A stretch of DNA of 64,000 nucleotides. It comes from Candidatus Endomicrobiellum devescovinae (GTDB taxonomy: Bacteria > Elusimicrobiota > Endomicrobiia > Endomicrobiales > Endomicrobiaceae). Each line of letters begins with the position of its first letter. Within the stretch, counting starts at the first letter, position 1. The stretch spans positions 62,001-126,000 of the forward strand of contig JAIRYK010000010.1 of the NCBI GenBank assembly GCA_031267795.1. Direction: 5' to 3'. Shown here piece after piece: positions 36,530 to 45,074 of this stretch. Below the pieces are notes generated by a model that did no database searches, had not been told where the DNA came from, and worked only from the letters and a program-made list of their open reading frames with translations. Both the position numbers and the translations under genes were made by a program.

Positions 36530-36754
36530 ATGAAGAAATTTGTTTTGGTAGTTATGTTATGTTGTTCTTTTTGTGCGGTTAGCAACGCTATATGGTTGCC
36601 CGCGTTCTTTGTACGCTTTGTCAATGCTGGTTTTTATTGTCAAGCTTATTGCCATGAGTGCATTTGGGGTTCAACTATGGCATGCGTGTTTGCGAAGGAA
36701 TACTGCACTAGAGATGAGTGTCTAATTGCCTACGAGAAACCAGATGTAAATTAA
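36530..36754 (+). CDS. small cysteine-rich exported protein
   Basis: The 74-residue protein has a Sec-type signal peptide (MKKFVLVVMLCCSFCAVSNA, cleavage predicted after SNA). The mature part of about 54 residues has six cysteines (FYCQAYCHECIW...MACVFAKEYCTRDECLI), so disulfide bonds are likely outside the cytoplasm. A strong GAGGAGA ribosome site precedes the ATG, which supports a real gene. I know no family. It belongs to a set of small exported proteins in this window (see 57421, 59703, 61238) and could act at the host interface; that is inference. Confidence 0.65.
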   Translation: MKKFVLVVMLCCSFCAVSNAIWLPAFFVRFVNAGFYCQAYCHECIWGSTMACVFAKEYCTRDECLIAYEKPDVN

Positions 36755-37044
36755 GTGTCCAAATACCTCGACTGATTATGTACGATGAAAATGCTAGTAC
36801 GCTCGTTTGAAATGCAAGTCCTATAGAGGCTGTATAAATTTTAAACTTAGACTTACTTTTATAAAACTTCACTCTTTGTATATATTCTACTAGAGAGTGA
36901 AGTTTTATTCAACAATTTATCCTTTTTTTACAATGTTAAGAGTAGTAAATTTAGATATTTTCATAATGTTGTGTTAAATGATTTAAATATTACAATACTA
37001 ATCATGGTGTGTATATTTAAAAGACATTTTAAGGGATTATTAAA
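36755..37044. other. AT-rich non-coding stretch with one hairpin
   Basis: No gene seen. Bases 36863-36875 and 36894-36906 are exact 13-bp reverse complements with an 18-base loop and end in tttta, possibly a terminator for the small exported protein gene upstream. Confidence 0.5.
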
Positions 37045-37095
37045 ATGAAAAAAATAATTTTAGCGGTTTGCGTTTTATCCGTATTCAAAATCTAA
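37045..37095 (+). pseudogene. signal-peptide stub of an exported protein gene
   Basis: The frame reads MKKIILAVCVLSVFKI and then stops. It resembles the signal peptide of the minus-strand exported protein that starts at 37934 (MKKLILAVAVCCVFSV). It looks like the beginning of a paralogue whose remainder has been lost. Confidence 0.4.
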
Positions 37096-37114
37096 TGTAA
37101 GTATGGACATTTTA

Positions 37115-37934
37115 TTACTCGTGTTTCAAAAACGATACGAAATTCTTCTCATCAACTACTTTATCAAACTTCAAATAAGTCTTACGAAGTTCAGCCATAG
37201 ATTTACAAAAATATTTAGCACAAGCTTCTACATCATTTATACGTGCCTGTGCCGTCTCTCCTCGCGCTTTCTCAAACTCAAGTCTTGACATGATTTCTAT
37301 AAGTTCCAAGTCGGCGAGTTCGATACTCTTTATATGTAAATCGTTAGTAGTGCTTTTTTCTCTCTCCTCTTGAGTTTTAATAAAGGCTTCAAGATACTTA
37401 ATTTTTACCTCGTTTTCTTTAAGTCGTGCTTGTATATGTTTATGCCCGGCTTCTAGGCTCTTAAACGAAGACTTGGTAAGCTTAAGGACAGCCTTTGCCA
37501 ATTCAAGAGGTATCTTTGGCGGTTTCCCAGCTTTAATTTCAGCTTGTATAAGTTCAAATATTAGCCTTATCTATGTTGACATTAATTTTATTAATGTCAA
37601 GTTCTAGTTTCATGCTGGTAACTACAAGTTCTAAACACTTAATATCATTTTCGGTCTTTGCAAGTACCTTTTTTGAAAAAGTGCTAGGAAGAACTTTAAT
37701 AGGAATTTCTGGAATTTTAGTTTCATTCTCTAGTTCCTTCCCCTTTTTCGTATAAATTTCTACTTCCTCTATAATGGGTGATCTTTTATTCTCAATATTT
37801 GCACGTTCAGCTTTGAGTGCATTGATTTTTTTCTCAAGCATTTCAATATTGTTCAATTTTACATCGGAATTCGTTGCTATTCCATGCACGCTAAAAACGC
37901 AACATACTGCAACTGCTAAAATTAATTTTTTCAT
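37115..37934 (-). pseudogene. exported coiled-coil protein, split by a frameshift
   Basis: Two minus-strand frames, 37934-37554 (126 residues) and 37501-37115 (no real ATG start), read as one protein if one base is skipped near 37555: ...NIDKA joins IFELIQAEIKAGKPP and continues into LAKAVLKLTKSSFK. The reconstructed protein of about 270 residues has a signal peptide (MKKLILAVAVCCVFSVHGIA) and long charged heptad-rich helices. An internal similarity (PEIPIKV and PPKIPLEL, each followed by a helical stretch) hints at a duplication. GGAGA precedes the ATG. The function is unknown. The frameshift may be a mutation or a sequencing error. Confidence 0.6.
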
Positions 37935-38284
37935 TTCAATTCTCCAGTCATTCTTAATGCTTTACTGTAACAATTATAACATGTTAATATCCTTTTGTAT
38001 CAAAAAGTTGATATATTAAAAGTCTTATAAATAGTTGTTTTTTTATTTGAATTATGTATAATAAATATATTGAACAAAAAAAAGAAGTGGCGTAATAATT
38101 TGCGAAATACGCATCAGGCAAGTATAATAAAAACGCTAAAGTTTCTTGGTCACATTTTGGTCGTTCGGATTGAGAAGTAGCGTAAAATATTGAAAAATGG
38201 GAAAACAAGTTTTTGATTGATAATACAATGAGAAATTAAAAATAACTGATTTTTCAATTAGTTTTTTAATGATATACATTCGTT
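37935..38284. other. AT-rich region at the distal end of the element, no gene identified
   Basis: On the plus strand near 38098-38180 there is a short coding-like stretch (FAKYASGKYNKNAKVSWSHF) interrupted by stops. I cannot assign it. The segment ends at the attR-like repeat. Confidence 0.45.
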
Positions 38285-38305
38285 TGTCCCTCAGCATATT
38301 TTTTA
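38285..38305 (+). repeat. attR-like direct repeat of the tRNA-Phe 3' end
   Basis: An exact 21-bp copy of 34021-34041, without the rest of a tRNA. It marks the distal boundary of the inserted element and lies 29 bases before tRNA-Thr. Confidence 0.85.
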
Positions 38306-38334
38306 CTTGAATCTAACCCAGCTTGTCAATTTTT

Positions 38335-38407
38335 GCCGATGTAGCTCAGCTGGTAGAGCAATTGCTTCGTAAGCAATGGGTCGGAGGTTCAAGTCCTCTC
38401 ATCGGCT
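38335..38407 (+). tRNA. tRNA-Thr (CGT)
   Basis: Acceptor GCCGATG/CATCGGC, D arm GCTCAGCTGGTAGAGC, anticodon stem TTGCT/AGCAA with loop tCGTa context, and T arm GGAGGTTCAAGTCCTC. Anticodon CGT reads ACG. CCA is not encoded. Without the inserted element it would follow tRNA-Phe by about 50 bases. Confidence 0.94.
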
Positions 38408-38718
38408 TTTATAGTATATTTTAAAACATTGACGATATATCAAAATTCTTGTTTCTAATACGGAAAAAAGCTAATATTTCAAAACAGACAAACGAAACAA
38501 GTTTATCCAAAACCTCCATTTCTTGATTACAAATCACTTATAGTTTTGACTTATGTTTTTTAATCAAATTTATTTAGTTTACTACCTCAATCTTTTTAAA
38601 TTATTGCTGAAGATGAGAGTGATAGTGAAATCCAAATTGAAGACTAGATGGGATATTACTTTTAAAATTTGACAATATGAGAAATTTATTATACACTACC
38701 ACTACAGGGAGCAGATAA
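38408..38718. other. non-coding gap after tRNA-Thr
   Basis: About 310 AT-rich bases. No open frame, hairpin terminator or repeat stands out. Confidence 0.5.
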
Positions 38719-38996
38719 ATGATAAGCAAATAGACCCCGACTTTCAGAAAGTGGCTTGAAGACTTGGATTATATACTTGCTGTAGTTATATTTCACAATA
38801 AGGAAATTTCTCAAATTGTAAACCTGTTGGGAACGGTGTTCATGAGCAGAAAATAGATTTTCAAAAAGGATATAGGCTGTATTTTACAAATATTAATGAT
38901 AACATTATAGTTTTGCTTGTTGGCGGAAATAAGTCAACGCAAGACAAAGATATATGAAAAGCAAAAGAATTAAAAGAAATCTTAACGGAGTCTTAA
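38719..38996 (+). pseudogene. degraded HigB/RelE-family toxin gene (addiction module killer protein)
   Basis: The 3' half reads VHEQKIDFQKGYRLYFTNIN and continues through LLVGGNKSTQDKDI, a stop codon, then KAKELKEILTES. This matches the C-terminus of phage-derived Gp49-like/HigB killer proteins (GYRxYF...LLxGGDKSTQ.KDI..A). The 5' half (TPTFRKWLEDLDY) is in another frame and also has a stop after four codons. At least one frameshift and two nonsense codons make the toxin dead. The intact antitoxin gene follows one base later. Confidence 0.75.
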
Positions 38997-38997
38997 A

Positions 38998-39315
38998 ATG
39001 AAAAAGAAAATAGAATTAACGGACGTATGGGAAACATTTGCAGAAGGAATTAACACTCCAAAGAAAATGAAAGAGTTTATTGACGGAGCAAACAAAGCTT
39101 ATGATATAACACAAGACCCTGACGTTATATTTTCCGCTTTACGCATTATTGCTATGGCAAATGGCAATATTTCAAAACTTGCCAGAAATGCAAAGGTAGA
39201 ACGTAGAAGCATATATAATATTTTTAAAAAAGGCAGTAATCCTACTTTTAAAACAGTTTCGTCCGTTTCACAAAATTTAGGCATAAATATACATTTGTCT
39301 TTGTCACGTGTATAA
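38998..39315 (+). CDS. antitoxin of a HigA/addiction-module antidote family
   Basis: The 105-residue protein has a helix-turn-helix (about 55-95, GNISKLARNAKVERRSIYNIF and NPTFKTVSSVSQNLGI) of the type seen in 'putative addiction module antidote' proteins, which pair with Gp49/HigB-like toxins and repress their own operon. It follows the toxin remnant in the standard toxin-antitoxin order and has a GGAG ribosome site. With the toxin inactivated it is an orphan antitoxin that may still bind DNA or neutralise related toxins. Confidence 0.85.
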   Translation: MKKKIELTDVWETFAEGINTPKKMKEFIDGANKAYDITQDPDVIFSALRIIAMANGNISKLARNAKVERRSIYNIFKKGSNPTFKTVSSVSQNLGINIHLSLSRV

Positions 39316-39395
39316 GTAAGCATTTTAAGATAACTAAATTTACCAGAGGTTTTGCTTACAAACAAAAAGAATTTATATATTTATAGGCTGATATA

Positions 39396-40478
39396 ATGTT
39401 AAGGTTATTACAGGCTAAAATTAAGTTGTTTAAGACGTCTTTAGCAAAAGAAGTTTTAGACAAACAAATCAACAAATCAGGCAAAATATTAACACTGGAC
39501 AGTGTTAAATCTATCCTTTTTCTTAGAAGTGGCGGCAAAATTGGTGACACCGTTGTTTCAAGTTTTATGTATAGAGAAATAAAAATAAAATATCCGAATA
39601 TTAAGATTATTGTTCTCTGCAGCAAAAGCAATAAAGAAATTCTTAAGTACAATAAAAACGTTGACGAGCTTTATGAAGTCGGAAGTTGCTTATTTAATGA
39701 TATTTCTGTATTTAAAAATTTGAGAAAACAAAATATAAGCCTTGTTATAGATTTTTTTCCTTTTAATCCTCGTTTTAAACATTTGTTGATACTTCGCATT
39801 ATTTCTGCAAAATTTTTAATAGGGTTCAACAAGATTTCTTATAAAATGTACAATTTGTCTATAAATGAAGATTTTTTTAGCGTTCATATCACCGAGATGT
39901 ATAAATATGTTTTAAATCTTTTAAAAATTGCCAACCCTAATTTAAAATATGAAATACCATTTACTTCAAAAGAAGAAAATCCTGCTTTAGAGTTAATCAA
40001 CAATCATAAGTATAAATATAGGATAATTATAAATCCTTTCTCGGCAAGCAAACATAGATGTTTGAGTGTTAAGAAACTTAAAGACCTTATAGACCTTATA
40101 AAAAATAGCTTTGATTGTTGTATTTTTATACTATGTCAAGAAAAGAATAAAAGGAAAGTGATTTCTTTAGAAAATGACAGAACTATTATTGCGTCATTTA
40201 GATCAATTTTAGAAAGTGCGGCTTTAATAAAATATGCGGATATTATTATTACTCCAGATACGTCAATAGTACATATAGCGTCTGCATTTGATAAAAAGAC
40301 TATTGCTTTATATAGGGATTACTCAAATTCTTATGAAAAAACTGATATAATATGGGGTCCTAATAATCCGAATGCTGTTCAGTTGTCTGTTGATACAAAA
40401 AGATTTAGTAATGACATTGAAAATATACCTAATGTTAATATTCTTGGTGCTTTACAAAAGATTTTAGAGAGGTTTTAA
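39396..40478 (+). CDS. glycosyltransferase family 9 protein (heptosyltransferase-like)
   Basis: This 360-residue protein has the GT9 N-terminal motif LFLRSGGKIGDTVVSS, the central INPFSASKHRCLS (acceptor/donor cleft) and the C-terminal ITPDTSIVHIASAFDKKTIALY, all characteristic of LPS heptosyltransferases. It probably adds a heptose or related sugar to LPS core or another surface glycan at the inner membrane face. It begins a group with a GT2 enzyme, a ChbG/YdjC deacetylase and an LtaS-like protein. The exact donor and acceptor cannot be read from sequence. Confidence 0.87.
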   Translation: MLRLLQAKIKLFKTSLAKEVLDKQINKSGKILTLDSVKSILFLRSGGKIGDTVVSSFMYREIKIKYPNIKIIVLCSKSNKEILKYNKNVDELYEVGSCLFNDISVFKNLRKQNISLVIDFFPFNPRFKHLLILRIISAKFLIGFNKISYKMYNLSINEDFFSVHITEMYKYVLNLLKIANPNLKYEIPFTSKEENPALELINNHKYKYRIIINPFSASKHRCLSVKKLKDLIDLIKNSFDCCIFILCQEKNKRKVISLENDRTIIASFRSILESAALIKYADIIITPDTSIVHIASAFDKKTIALYRDYSNSYEKTDIIWGPNNPNAVQLSVDTKRFSNDIENIPNVNILGALQKILERF

Positions 40479-40480
40479 AT

Positions 40481-41314
40481 ATGAAGTTGATGGTTGCTAT
40501 TCCAGTACATAATAGGAAACAATTTTTAGAAATAACTGCAAGATCTCTATATGAATGTTCAAATGTTGAAAAGACAGATATAAAAGTTTTTAATGACTGC
40601 AGCACTGAGTTTGATTCAACTTATTTAAGACAATTATTTAACACTCCTAATGCCGAAGTTGTGGACAGAAAAGAAAATTTAAAATCAAATAGAAATACTT
40701 ATAAGATTATTTTGGATTTTCTAAATACCAATAATGATGTTCTATTCATTTGCGATTCGGATTTATTGCTTAGACCAGATACGTTAGACTATATTTTTAA
40801 TAATTTTAGCAGGACTGACGGTTTTCTTGGCTTGTATAATTCTTATATGCACAGAGACTTATATTTTGATGGAGAGTTCGTCTATAAGGAAGATGTTGGT
40901 TTTGCGGGAATATGCATATCAAAAAAACTCCTTAAAAGTTTTGTCGTAAATCAAAAAGAAAAACAAAACTCTATGGATTTCAGACTATCTAAATTTTTGA
41001 TTAAAAAAAATGTCAGACTTATGGTTCCCAAAAATAGTCTAGTTGAGCATATTGGGTTTGACGGGGAAAATGCAAAAAACGGTAGTATGGATTTTTCTAC
41101 TGATTTTACGCCTTTGTCTAACTTTAATAAAGAAGTTATGAATAAAATTATTCCGATTGTGCTTAAAGGTCAGGGGAATATGATAAAAGAACTCTTATTT
41201 GATGATAAATATAAAAGACACGGGTTTATGTTACATCAACCGCATAAATATATTATGCGTGAAAGAAATTTTAAAAGATTGACCAAATTGTATAAAGATA
41301 AGCATGCAAAATAA
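40481..41314 (+). CDS. family 2 glycosyltransferase
   Basis: This 277-residue GT-A fold protein begins MKLMVAIPVHNRKQFLEI, with the nucleotide-sugar DxD-like FICDSDLLLRPD at about 90-100 and CSTEFDSTYL earlier. No membrane segments are evident. It starts two bases after the GT9 gene's stop, so the two are translated from one message. It likely contributes another sugar to the same surface glycan; the specificity is unknown. Confidence 0.83.
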   Translation: MKLMVAIPVHNRKQFLEITARSLYECSNVEKTDIKVFNDCSTEFDSTYLRQLFNTPNAEVVDRKENLKSNRNTYKIILDFLNTNNDVLFICDSDLLLRPDTLDYIFNNFSRTDGFLGLYNSYMHRDLYFDGEFVYKEDVGFAGICISKKLLKSFVVNQKEKQNSMDFRLSKFLIKKNVRLMVPKNSLVEHIGFDGENAKNGSMDFSTDFTPLSNFNKEVMNKIIPIVLKGQGNMIKELLFDDKYKRHGFMLHQPHKYIMRERNFKRLTKLYKDKHAK

Positions 41315-41337
41315 TAAAAGTATAGTGGAACGGGTAA

Positions 41338-42030
41338 ATGAGTAAAAAGTTAATAGTTAATGGAGATGATTTTGGGAGCGATAAAGATCGGACTGACGCT
41401 ATAATTTTTGCTCATAAATATGGCTTGCTTTCAAGTACTACTGTTATGACTGAGGGGCATGCATTTGATTATGCCGCTAAAATTATTAAAGAAAATCCTA
41501 ATTTGAAAACAGGTTTGCATATTGGTTTGGATCAAATTTTTCTAATGGATGTTCCTAAAGGATTTTTTAAAAGACTTGTAAAAGTTACGCCTTACATGAA
41601 AGAGCAGATAAAGGTCGCAATAAATAAGCAGTTAGATAAATTTTTGAAGGCTGGTTTTACTTTGAGCCATTTTGACAGCCACCATCATGCGCATATGCAC
41701 CCCGAAGTTTTTCCTATAGTTGCTAAAAAAGCCAAAGAACTAAATGTCCCAGTTCGTTTTTGCAGAAAGTATTACTGTGGTAGATCATATCGCTGGATTG
41801 AACAAGAAATTTTGATTCCTATTTTAAAAGAACTTGATTTAAGGTACCCTCAAGCTTTTTCAAATCAATTTATTTTGACTGATGATTATGAAGTCGGAGA
41901 AGTGATGTTGCACCCATCATTTTTGGATAAGAGCGGAGCTTCTGAGCTTGCAAAGTGCGTCAGTCCAGACTTGAAAAATCAAATTAAAGAGAATAATATA
42001 GAAATTATTTCTTTCGCTGATCTAAAATAA
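41338..42030 (+). CDS. ChbG/HpnK (YdjC) family carbohydrate deacetylase
   Basis: This 230-residue protein begins KLIVNGDDFGSDKDRTDAII (metal-binding DD) and has HIGLD and SHFDSHHHAHMHPEVFP, the metal-binding histidine cluster of YdjC proteins. The family removes N-acetyl groups from chito-oligosaccharides (ChbG) or from hopanoid/lipid-linked sugars (HpnK). Next to glycosyltransferases it probably modifies a surface-glycan or lipid-linked sugar. A GGAACGGG segment precedes the ATG. Confidence 0.87.
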   Translation: MSKKLIVNGDDFGSDKDRTDAIIFAHKYGLLSSTTVMTEGHAFDYAAKIIKENPNLKTGLHIGLDQIFLMDVPKGFFKRLVKVTPYMKEQIKVAINKQLDKFLKAGFTLSHFDSHHHAHMHPEVFPIVAKKAKELNVPVRFCRKYYCGRSYRWIEQEILIPILKELDLRYPQAFSNQFILTDDYEVGEVMLHPSFLDKSGASELAKCVSPDLKNQIKENNIEIISFADLK

Positions 42031-42051
42031 ATTTTACAACTGGATTGAAAA

Positions 42052-43979
42052 TTGCGACTATCAAATGAGAAATTTTTTAGACTAAAACTTACAAGCGCAT
42101 ATCTTTTAATTTTTTTCTTAGAGTTTTTTGTTTTTAGAGTTGTTTTGCTGTTATCTTCTAATTCATTCTTTTTAGACTTATCTTATCTATCCATTCTTAA
42201 TTCTTTTCTTATAGGTTTAAGGTTTGACATTTTGCCTATTTGCACATTTTGTGGAGTTTTTCTTTTTTTGATTAATATTCCTGTTAATTCTAAGATTTTT
42301 CTCAAGGTTAATATTTCAATTTTAAATCTGTTTATTTTGCTTTTCGGATTCCTACTTGCAGCGGATGTTGTTTACTTTAAGCTATTTCTAAAGCATCTTA
42401 CCACAGAGCCTATTCTTATAAAAAGCCATTTTGATTATTTTTTAAGTTTAGCTTTTGGAAATTACATTGTTGCGACAATATCCATATTGCTATTTGCCTC
42501 AGCTATTTTTTATTTTTCCTTCAAAATAGTTGATAAATATTATAAGAAGTCTTATACACGAATTGCTTTCAACGCTATAACTCTTTCGCTAATCTGTATT
42601 GCTGCTATTTTAGCAGTTAGGGGGGGTGGCAAAAAGTTATTCTTCAAATAAATGACGCTTATACAAATGGGCGTATTGCTGGAGAATTAAAGTTAAACGG
42701 TGTTTTTACTTCTTTGATAAGCATACGCTCTATGACGATACACAATGAAATTGATATTCCATTTCAAGAAGCTCTTGAAACTGTCAAAGATAATCTTTTA
42801 GATTCTTATGAAGAAGTTTTTCCAAACGAAGATTATCCATTGATGCGCCAAAGATTAACTTTTAATGCAAACGGAAAAAATTACAATGTTATTATTATAC
42901 TTCTGGAAAGCTGGCAGAAAGATTATATAGACTCATTTTCAGGTAGTTCTTACGGTGTAACTCCGAACTTTGACGCCATTGCTAAACATTCTATCATTTT
43001 TGATAATTTTTATGCTAATGGTCAGCGCAGCATAATGGGGCTAATGTCAGTTTTCTTTAGTTTGCCTTATGTGCAGGGAATGTCTTATATTGGACTTGGT
43101 CTTGAAAATTCTGGTCAAATAAGACTTCCTGCTATGCTTGCTAAAATCGGATATGATAATGTTTATGTTCAGGGCGATACAAGAGAGTCTGATAACGCTG
43201 TGGCTTTAGCCTACTATTTAGGATTTAAAGAAGCTTACGGAAAGCAAGACATACCTTTGCATCATAACTACGAACGAATAAATAAAGGATATGACTTAGA
43301 GGGTTTTGAATTTTTCTTTGAAAAAATAAGACTACTTAAAAATCCATTTTTTGCTTTCTACTTTACGACAACCACGCATATTCCTTATGCAAAAACAGTT
43401 TTAAAAGAGCTTGAAAAGTATCCGCAAGATGGCACTGAAAAAACAGGTTATTTAAATAGGCTTTATTATTCCGATTACTCTTTGGGAGAATTTTTTAATA
43501 AAGCAAAAAAAGAAAAGTGGTTTAATAACACAATATTTATAATGTGTGCCGACCATCAGGCTTATGGAGTTGGCGGCATCAATGGCTCTCTTGAAAAAAC
43601 AAAAGTAGATAGAACTTTTAAAATACCAGCGCTAATTTATTGCCCATCTCTTTTTAAGCCTGAAAAAAGCAAAATTCTTGCGTCTCAGTTTGATATTGTT
43701 CCTACAATTATTGATATACTTAATATAAATATTCCATATTCTTCTCTAGGAAAGAGTCTGTTTTCAAAAGATAAAAATAGATTTGTTTTCTTATCTTATG
43801 AAGGAGAACAGGTTTATTTGATAAATAATAGCGGCATTTTTGAATATGATTGGAAAGTCGGGTTAAACAAAAAGTTGAATTATAGTAATAATAACGAAAG
43901 GTTTTTGTTTTCAATTGAAAAGAGCGTTTATAATCTTGTTGCGCAAGATAAGTGGTACGATAGGAAAATCTTAAATTAA
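42052..43979 (+). pseudogene. LTA synthase/phosphoglycerol transferase family protein, frame broken in a run of seven G
   Basis: The first frame (42052-42651, TTG start) gives five hydrophobic segments and ends AAILAVRGGGKKLFFK. The second (opening before 42714, to 43979) has the sulfatase-type catalytic domain: IIILLESWQKDYIDSFSG (metal/nucleophile region), RSIMGLMSVFFSLPY, TTTHIPY and MCADHQAYG. LtaS-like proteins read RGGWQ... at this junction. Here the run of seven G (42620-42626) throws the frame; eight G would give RGGWQKVILQINDAY and a continuous protein of about 640 residues. The intact enzyme would transfer phosphoglycerol or phosphoethanolamine-type groups outside the membrane. It is a pseudogene, a phase-variable gene or a homopolymer sequencing error. 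Confidence 0.8.
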
Positions 43980-44017
43980 TTTTTAATTAAATAGGAATTT
44001 GAGGTTCGCTTCCCGCT

Positions 44018-45074
44018 ATGAAGAGACTATTCTGCTCGCTGCTGTTTGCGTCTTTTTGTTTTATTGTTTTTTGTTCAACTGTTTTCTGCGTCGTTTCGTC
44101 TAATGATCACAGACTGTCTTTGGATTGCCGCGATCACAATTGCGGCAGTTTTTTTATGTACCACAAGTGGTTTTGTTGCGACGGTATCTCTTTGCCTATT
44201 TTGGGAACTGTTATGTCTCAAAATCAAGGTGAAGATTTTCTTGAAATATCAAATAATTATTTTGAAGAGTTTGATTATGAGCCTTCAGAAGATTTCGGTT
44301 TAATTTCTCCAGCCCACAGCAAGGATACCTTTTCTTTATATGAGGAAGAAGCCTGTTTTAAAATAAAGCACAACGATGTTTACGATAATCCTCTATAAAT
44401 ATATAACTACAAATAAGTATTATGCTAAAGGATTTTATGAAACTGAAGGAAAGTGGCATGTTACTAGTAAACCCAGTAATTTTATAAAAAAGAGCCCTAT
44501 TCATACATCTGAAGTTTTACCTGATAATGTTTATTTTGCTTGGAGCGTTGCCAAAGGAGAAGAAAACGATATTTTATCCTATGAAATATACATAGGTCGC
44601 AATGCATCAAAAGAAAAACTTTCTAAATTTGAAGTTAATCCTGAAAAAAACTCTTCCATGTTTATCATTCCTAAGTTGGAACATAAAAAACAATATTATT
44701 GGTATATGAGGATTACAAATCAGTTCGGCGCATTTCTTGAAACTGAAATATTTTCTTTTGTAACAGGTGGGTTAGTTGAAAGACTATACAATGCTCCCAA
44801 TCCATTTAACCCTGCCAGATGGATTGAAACTGAATTTGTTTTTCCTATGCGTGCCGACGGAACTTGCAAAATGACAATTTATTCTGAGTATGGCGATTTA
44901 GTGTGGGAGTCCGACAGATTATTTTTCTCAGGCAACAACTCTCAAGTTATAAGATACAACGGAAAAGATAATTCAGGGAGGCTGCTCTATAACGGCACAT
45001 ATTTATCTGTTCTTGAAAAGAAATACGCTGATAAAACTGAAGTAGAGAGATGCAGAATATTAGTAATAAAATAA
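44018..45074 (+). pseudogene. exported FnIII/FlgD-like protein, split by a frameshift
   Basis: The first frame (44018-44398) starts with a signal-like peptide (MKRLFCSLLFASFCFIVFCS) and ends YDNPL. The second (up to 45074) overlaps it and continues as LYKYITTNKYYAKGFYETEG. A single-base shift near 44390 joins them to about 350 residues. The second half has a fibronectin-III-like segment (VYFAWSVAKGEENDILSYEI, QYYWYMRITN) and a C-terminal FlgD-like domain (YNAPNPFNPA, TIYSEYGDLVWE, YNGKDNSGRLLYNGTY) of the kind found at the end of surface proteins. The role is probably on the cell surface or periplasmic; the exact function is unknown. Confidence 0.6.

Larger units (their letters stand above)
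34042..38284. mobile_element. decayed integrative element at tRNA-Phe, about 4.3 kb
   Basis: The interval is bounded by exact 21-bp repeats of the tRNA-Phe 3' end (34021-34041, 38285-38305). Inside are only accessory or broken genes: two remnants of phage-type DUF5675 genes, a nonsense-interrupted zinc-ribbon gene, an intact Fic gene, a frame-disrupted minus-strand gene and small exported proteins. Coding density is low and AT content visibly higher than outside. No integrase or replication gene is readable, so the element is probably no longer mobile by itself. Removing it would place tRNA-Phe directly ahead of tRNA-Thr (38335-38407). Confidence 0.75.

Noticed and set aside
37984-38208. Minus-strand frame of 74 codons near the end of the element
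   Set aside because: AT-rich sequence with low-complexity hydrophobic translation, no ribosome site and no family; not better than chance.
44046-44303. Alternative plus frame with hydrophobic translation inside the FnIII/FlgD-like gene
   Set aside because: The frame at 44018 has a signal-peptide start and an acidic, coding-like stretch that joins the downstream domain; the alternative joins nothing.
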